Shown here: positions 59,351 through 64,000 of the stretch, piece by piece
Layout of the letters: every line of letters starts with the position of its first letter
How positions within the stretch are numbered: the stretch's first letter is position 1
Assembly: GCA_947095585.1 (NCBI GenBank)
Contig: OX352761.1
Span: 80,169,267 to 80,233,266, forward strand
Origin: Nephrocerus scutellatus
Lineage: Eukaryota > Arthropoda > Insecta > Diptera > Pipunculidae
Length of the DNA: 64,000 nt
Direction: 5' to 3'
Program-made: the position numbers and the translations under genes
Notes under the pieces: generated by a model
Databases searched by the model: none
What the model was told of the DNA's origin: nothing
Seen by the model: the letters and a program-made list of their open reading frames with translations, nothing else

Positions 59351-62300
59351 CAAACAAACAAACAAACAAACAAACAAACAAACAAACAAACAAACAAACA
59401 AACAAACAAACAAACAAACAAACAAACAAACAAACAAACAAACAAACAAACAAACAAACAAACAAACAAACAAACAAACAAACAAACAAACAAACAAACA
59501 AACAAACAAACAAACAAACAAACAAACAAACAAACAAACAAACAAACAAACAAACAAACAAACAAACAAACAAACAAACAAACAAACAAACAAACAAACA
59601 AACAAACAAACAAACAAACAAACAAACAAACAAACAAACAAACAAACAAACAAACAAACAAACAAACAAACAAACAAACAAACAAACAAACAAACAAACA
59701 AACAAACAAACAAACAAACAAACAAACAAACAAACAAACAAACAAACAAACAAACAAACAAACAAACAAACAAACAAACAAACAAACAAACAAACAAACA
59801 AACAAACAAACAAACAAACAAACAAACAAACAAACAAACAAACAAACAAACAAACAAACAAACAAACAAACAAACAAACAAACAAACAAACAAACAAACA
59901 AACAAACAAACAAACAAACAAACAAACAAACAAACAAACAAACAAACAAACAAACAAACAAACAAACAAACAAACAAACAAACAAACAAACAAACAAACA
60001 AACAAACAAACAAACAAACAAACAAACAAACAAACAAACAAACAAACAAACAAACAAACAAACAAACAAACAAACAAACAAACAAACAAACAAACAAACA
60101 AACAAACAAACAAACAAACAAACAAACAAACAAACAAACAAACAAACAAACAAACAAACAAACAAACAAACAAACAAACAAACAAACAAACAAACAAACA
60201 AACAAACAAACAAACAAACAAACAAACAAACAAACAAACAAACAAACAAACAAACAAACAAACAAACAAACAAACAAACAAACAAACAAACAAACAAACA
60301 AACAAACAAACAAACAAACAAACAAACAAACAAACAAACAAACAAACAAACAAACAAACAAACAAACAAACAAACAAACAAACAAACAAACAAACAAACA
60401 AACAAACAAACAAACAAACAAACAAACAAACAAACAAACAAACAAACAAACAAACAAACAAACAAACAAACAAACAAACAAACAAACAAACAAACAAACA
60501 AACAAACAAACAAACAAACAAACAAACAAACAAACAAACAAACAAACAAACAAACAAACAAACAAACAAACAAACAAACAAACAAACAAACAAACAAACA
60601 AACAAACAAACAAACAAACAAACAAACAAACAAACAAACAAACAAACAAACAAACAAACAAACAAACAAACAAACAAACAAACAAACAAACAAACAAACA
60701 AACAAACAAACAAACAAACAAACAAACAAACAAACAAACAAACAAACAAACAAACAAACAAACAAACAAACAAACAAACAAACAAACAAACAAACAAACA
60801 AACAAACAAACAAACAAACAAACAAACAAACAAACAAACAAACAAACAAACAAACAAACAAACAAACAAACAAACAAACAAACAAACAAACAAACAAACA
60901 AACAAACAAACAAACAAACAAACAAACAAACAAACAAACAAACAAACAAACAAACAAACAAACAAGCAAGCAAACAAACAAACAAACAAACAAACAAACA
61001 AACAAACAAGCAAGCAAGCAAACAAACAAACAAGCAAACAAACAAACAAACAAACAAACAAACAAACAAACAAACAAACAAACAAACAAACAAACAAACA
61101 AACAAACAAACAAACAAACAAACAAACAAACAAACAAACAAACAAACAAACAAACAAACAAACAAACAAACAAACAAACAAACAAACAAACAAACAAACA
61201 AACAAACAAACAAACAAACAAACAAACAAACAAACAAACAAACAAACAAACAAACAAACAAACAAACAAACAAACAAACAAACAAACAAACAAACAAACA
61301 AACAAACAAACAAACAAACAAACAAACAAACAAACAAACAAACAAACAAACAAACAAACAAACAAACAAACAAACAAACAAACAAACAAACAAACAAACA
61401 AACAAACAAACAAACAAACAAACAAACAAACAAACAAACAAACAAACAAACAAACAAACAAACAAACAAACAAACAAACAAACAAACAAACAAACAAACA
61501 AACAAACAAACAAACAAACAAACAAACAAACAAACAAACAAACAAACAAACAAACAAACAAACAAACAAACAAACAAACAAACAAACAAACAAACAAACA
61601 AACAAACAAACAAACAAACAAACAAACAAACAAACAAACAAACAAACAAACAAACAAACAAACAAACAAACAAACAAACAAACAAACAAACAAACAAACA
61701 AACAAACAAACAAACAAACAAACAAACAAACAAACAAACAAACAAACAAACAAACAAACAAACAAACAAACAAACAAACAAACAAACAAACAAACAAACA
61801 AACAAACAAACAAACAAACAAACAAACAAACAAACAAACAAACAAACAAACAAACAAACAAACAAACAAACAAACAAACAAACAAACAAACAAACAAACA
61901 AACAAACAAACAAACAAACAAACAAACAAACAAACAAACAAACAAACAAACAAACAAACAAACAAACAAACAAACAAACAAACAAACAAACAAACAAACA
62001 AACAAACAAACAAACAAACAAACAAACAAACAAACAAACAAACAAACAAACAAACAAACAAACAAACAAACAAACAAACAAACAAACAAACAAACAAACA
62101 AACAAACAAACAAACAAACAAACAAACAAACAAACAAACAAACAAACAAACAAACAAACAAACAAACAAACAAACAAACAAACAAACAAACAAACAAACA
62201 AACAAACAAACAAACAAACAAACAAACAAACAAACAAACAAACAAACAAACAAACAAACAAACAAACAAACAAACAAACAAACAAACAAACAAACAAACA

Positions 62301-64000
62301 AACAAACAAACAAACAAACAAACAAACAAACAAACAAACAAACAAACAAACAAACAAACAAACAAACAAACAAACAAACAAACAAACAAACAAACAAACA
62401 AACAAACAAACAAACAAACAAACAAACNNNNNNNNNNNNNNNNNNNNNNNNNNNNNNNNNNNNNNNNNNNNNNNNNNNNNNNNNNNNNNNNNNNNNNNNN
62501 NNNNNNNNNNNNNNNNNNNNNNNNNNNNNNNNNNNNNNNNNNNNNNNNNNNNNNNNNNNNNNNNNNNNNNNNNNNNNNNNNNNNNNNNNNNNNNNNNNNN
62601 NNNNNNNNNNNNNNNNNNNNNNNNNNNAACAAACAAACAAACAAACAAACAAACAAACAAACAAACAAACAAACAAACAAACAAACAAACAAACAAACAA
62701 ACAAACAAACAAACAAACAAACAAACAAACAAACAAACAAACAAACAAACAAACAAACAAACAAACAAACAAACAAACAAACAAACAAACAAACAAACAA
62801 ACAAACAAACAAACAAACAAACAAACAAACAAACAAACAAACAAACAAACAAACAAACAAACAAACAAACAAACAAACAAACAAACAAACAAACAAACAA
62901 ACAAACAAACAAACAAACAAACAAACAAACAAACAAACAAACAAACAAACAAACAAACAAACAAACAAACAAACAAACAAACAAACAAACAAACAAACAA
63001 ACAAACAAACAAACAAACAAACAAACAAACAAACAAACAAACAAACAAACAAACAAACAAACAAACAAACAAACAAACAAACAAACAAACAAACAAACAA
63101 ACAAACAAACAAACAAACAAACAAACAAACAAACAAACAAACAAACAAACAAACAAACAAACAAACAAACAAACAAACAAACAAACAAACAAACAAACAA
63201 ACAAACAAACAAACAAACAAACAAACAAACAAACAAACAAACAAACAAACAAACAAACAAACAAACAAACAAACAAACAAACAAACAAACAAACAAACAA
63301 ACAAACAAACAAACAAACAAACAAACAAACAAACAAACAAACAAACAAACAAACAAACAAACAAACAAACAAACAAACAAACAAACAAACAAACAAACAA
63401 ACAAACAAACAAACAAACAAACAAACAAACAAACAAACAAACAAACAAACAAACAAACAAACAAACAAACAAACAAACAAACAAACAAACAAACAAACAA
63501 ACAAACAAACAAACAAACAAACAAACAAACAAACAAACAAACAAACAAACAAACAAACAAACAAACAAACAAACAAACAAACAAACAAACAAACAAACAA
63601 ACAAACAAACAAACAAACAAACAAACAAACAAACAAACAAACAAACAAACAAACAAACAAACAAACAAACAAACAAACAAACAAACAAACAAACAAACAA
63701 ACAAACAAACAAACAAACAAACAAACAAACAAACAAACAAACAAACAAACAAACAAACAAACAAACAAACAAACAAACAAACAAACAAACAAACAAACAA
63801 ACAAACAAACAAACAAACAAACAAACAAACAAACAAACAAACAAACAAACAAACAAACAAACAAACAAACAAACAAACAAACAAACAAACAAACAAACAA
63901 ACAAACAAACAAACAAACAAACAAACAAACAAACAAACAAACAAACAAACAAACAAACAAACAAACAAACAAACAAACAAACAAACAAACAAACAAACAA
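59351..64000. repeat. (AAAC)n tetranucleotide microsatellite
   Basis: Pure caaa repeats from 59351 to the window end, about 4450 sequenced bases apart from the N gap. The only variants seen are six AAGC units between about 60964 and 61036. All three minus-strand frames read as repeated F-V-C-L without stops; these are not genes. Confidence 0.97.
62428..62627. other. Assembly gap of 200 N
   Basis: Exactly 200 Ns inside the AAAC array. The round number suggests a placeholder, so the true array length is unknown. Confidence 0.98.

Noticed and set aside
59109..64000. Three very long minus-strand open frames of repeated F-V-C-L
   Set aside because: They are direct translations of the AAAC microsatellite, open in all three frames, and run through a gap of Ns.

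Overview
This window looks like transposon-dense heterochromatin of an insect, most likely a higher dipteran. No host gene, rRNA or functional tRNA gene is recognisable. The dipteran reading rests on the mix of families: a copia element whose primer-binding site matches the one I remember for Drosophila copia, roo-like BEL/Pao elements with env, an mdg1/412-like Ty3/gypsy element, an errantivirus-type element with a TATA target duplication, jockey-type non-LTR elements and a PIF/Harbinger relic. This is inference; no species can be named.

Positions 1-12412 hold a scrambled jockey-clade non-LTR family. An RT-to-3'-end piece (951-2241, minus) abuts an inverted gag plus endonuclease piece (2238-3640, plus). 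Then come gag N-terminus, a tRNA-derived SINE, 27-bp and 67-bp tandem repeats and a short internally deleted non-LTR derivative. About 3 kb of this (3641-6664) is repeated in direct orientation at 7790-10770. A PIF/Harbinger remnant follows (about 11094-11948).

Positions 12413 to about 55710 read as one Ty3/gypsy (mdg1/412-like) element on the minus strand, split by five insertions. In order they are a BEL/Pao element (12979-27642, TSD GGAGA), an env-bearing errantivirus-like element (29741-37310, TSD TATA), a copia element (38272-43964, TSD TCTAT), a 5'-truncated jockey copy (about 44690-46283) and a second BEL/Pao element (about 47402-54625, TSD GACCT). The first BEL/Pao element itself carries a non-LTR element (15388 to about 18655) and an internally deleted copia (23990-26947, TSD TAAGT). 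Host-element fragments between insertions run in the expected order: 3' LTR end, integrase, RNase H, RT, protease, gag, leader ORFs, PBS, 5' LTR end. Four nested LTR elements have target duplications that can be read directly.

The youngest insertions appear to be the copia element (LTRs identical) and the errantivirus-like element (one difference seen in 401 bp). The copia element has its 5' leader and gag start repeated five times with a 316-bp period, ahead of an otherwise intact 1290-codon polyprotein. The errantivirus-like element has gag, a TTTTTTA -1 frameshift site, pol and an env open frame.

Positions 55720-57292 carry a plus-strand gypsy pol relic. Next is a diverged satellite with monomers of about 125 bp that switches orientation near 58600. 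From 59351 to the end the window is a pure (AAAC)n array of at least 4.4 kb, broken by a 200-N gap.
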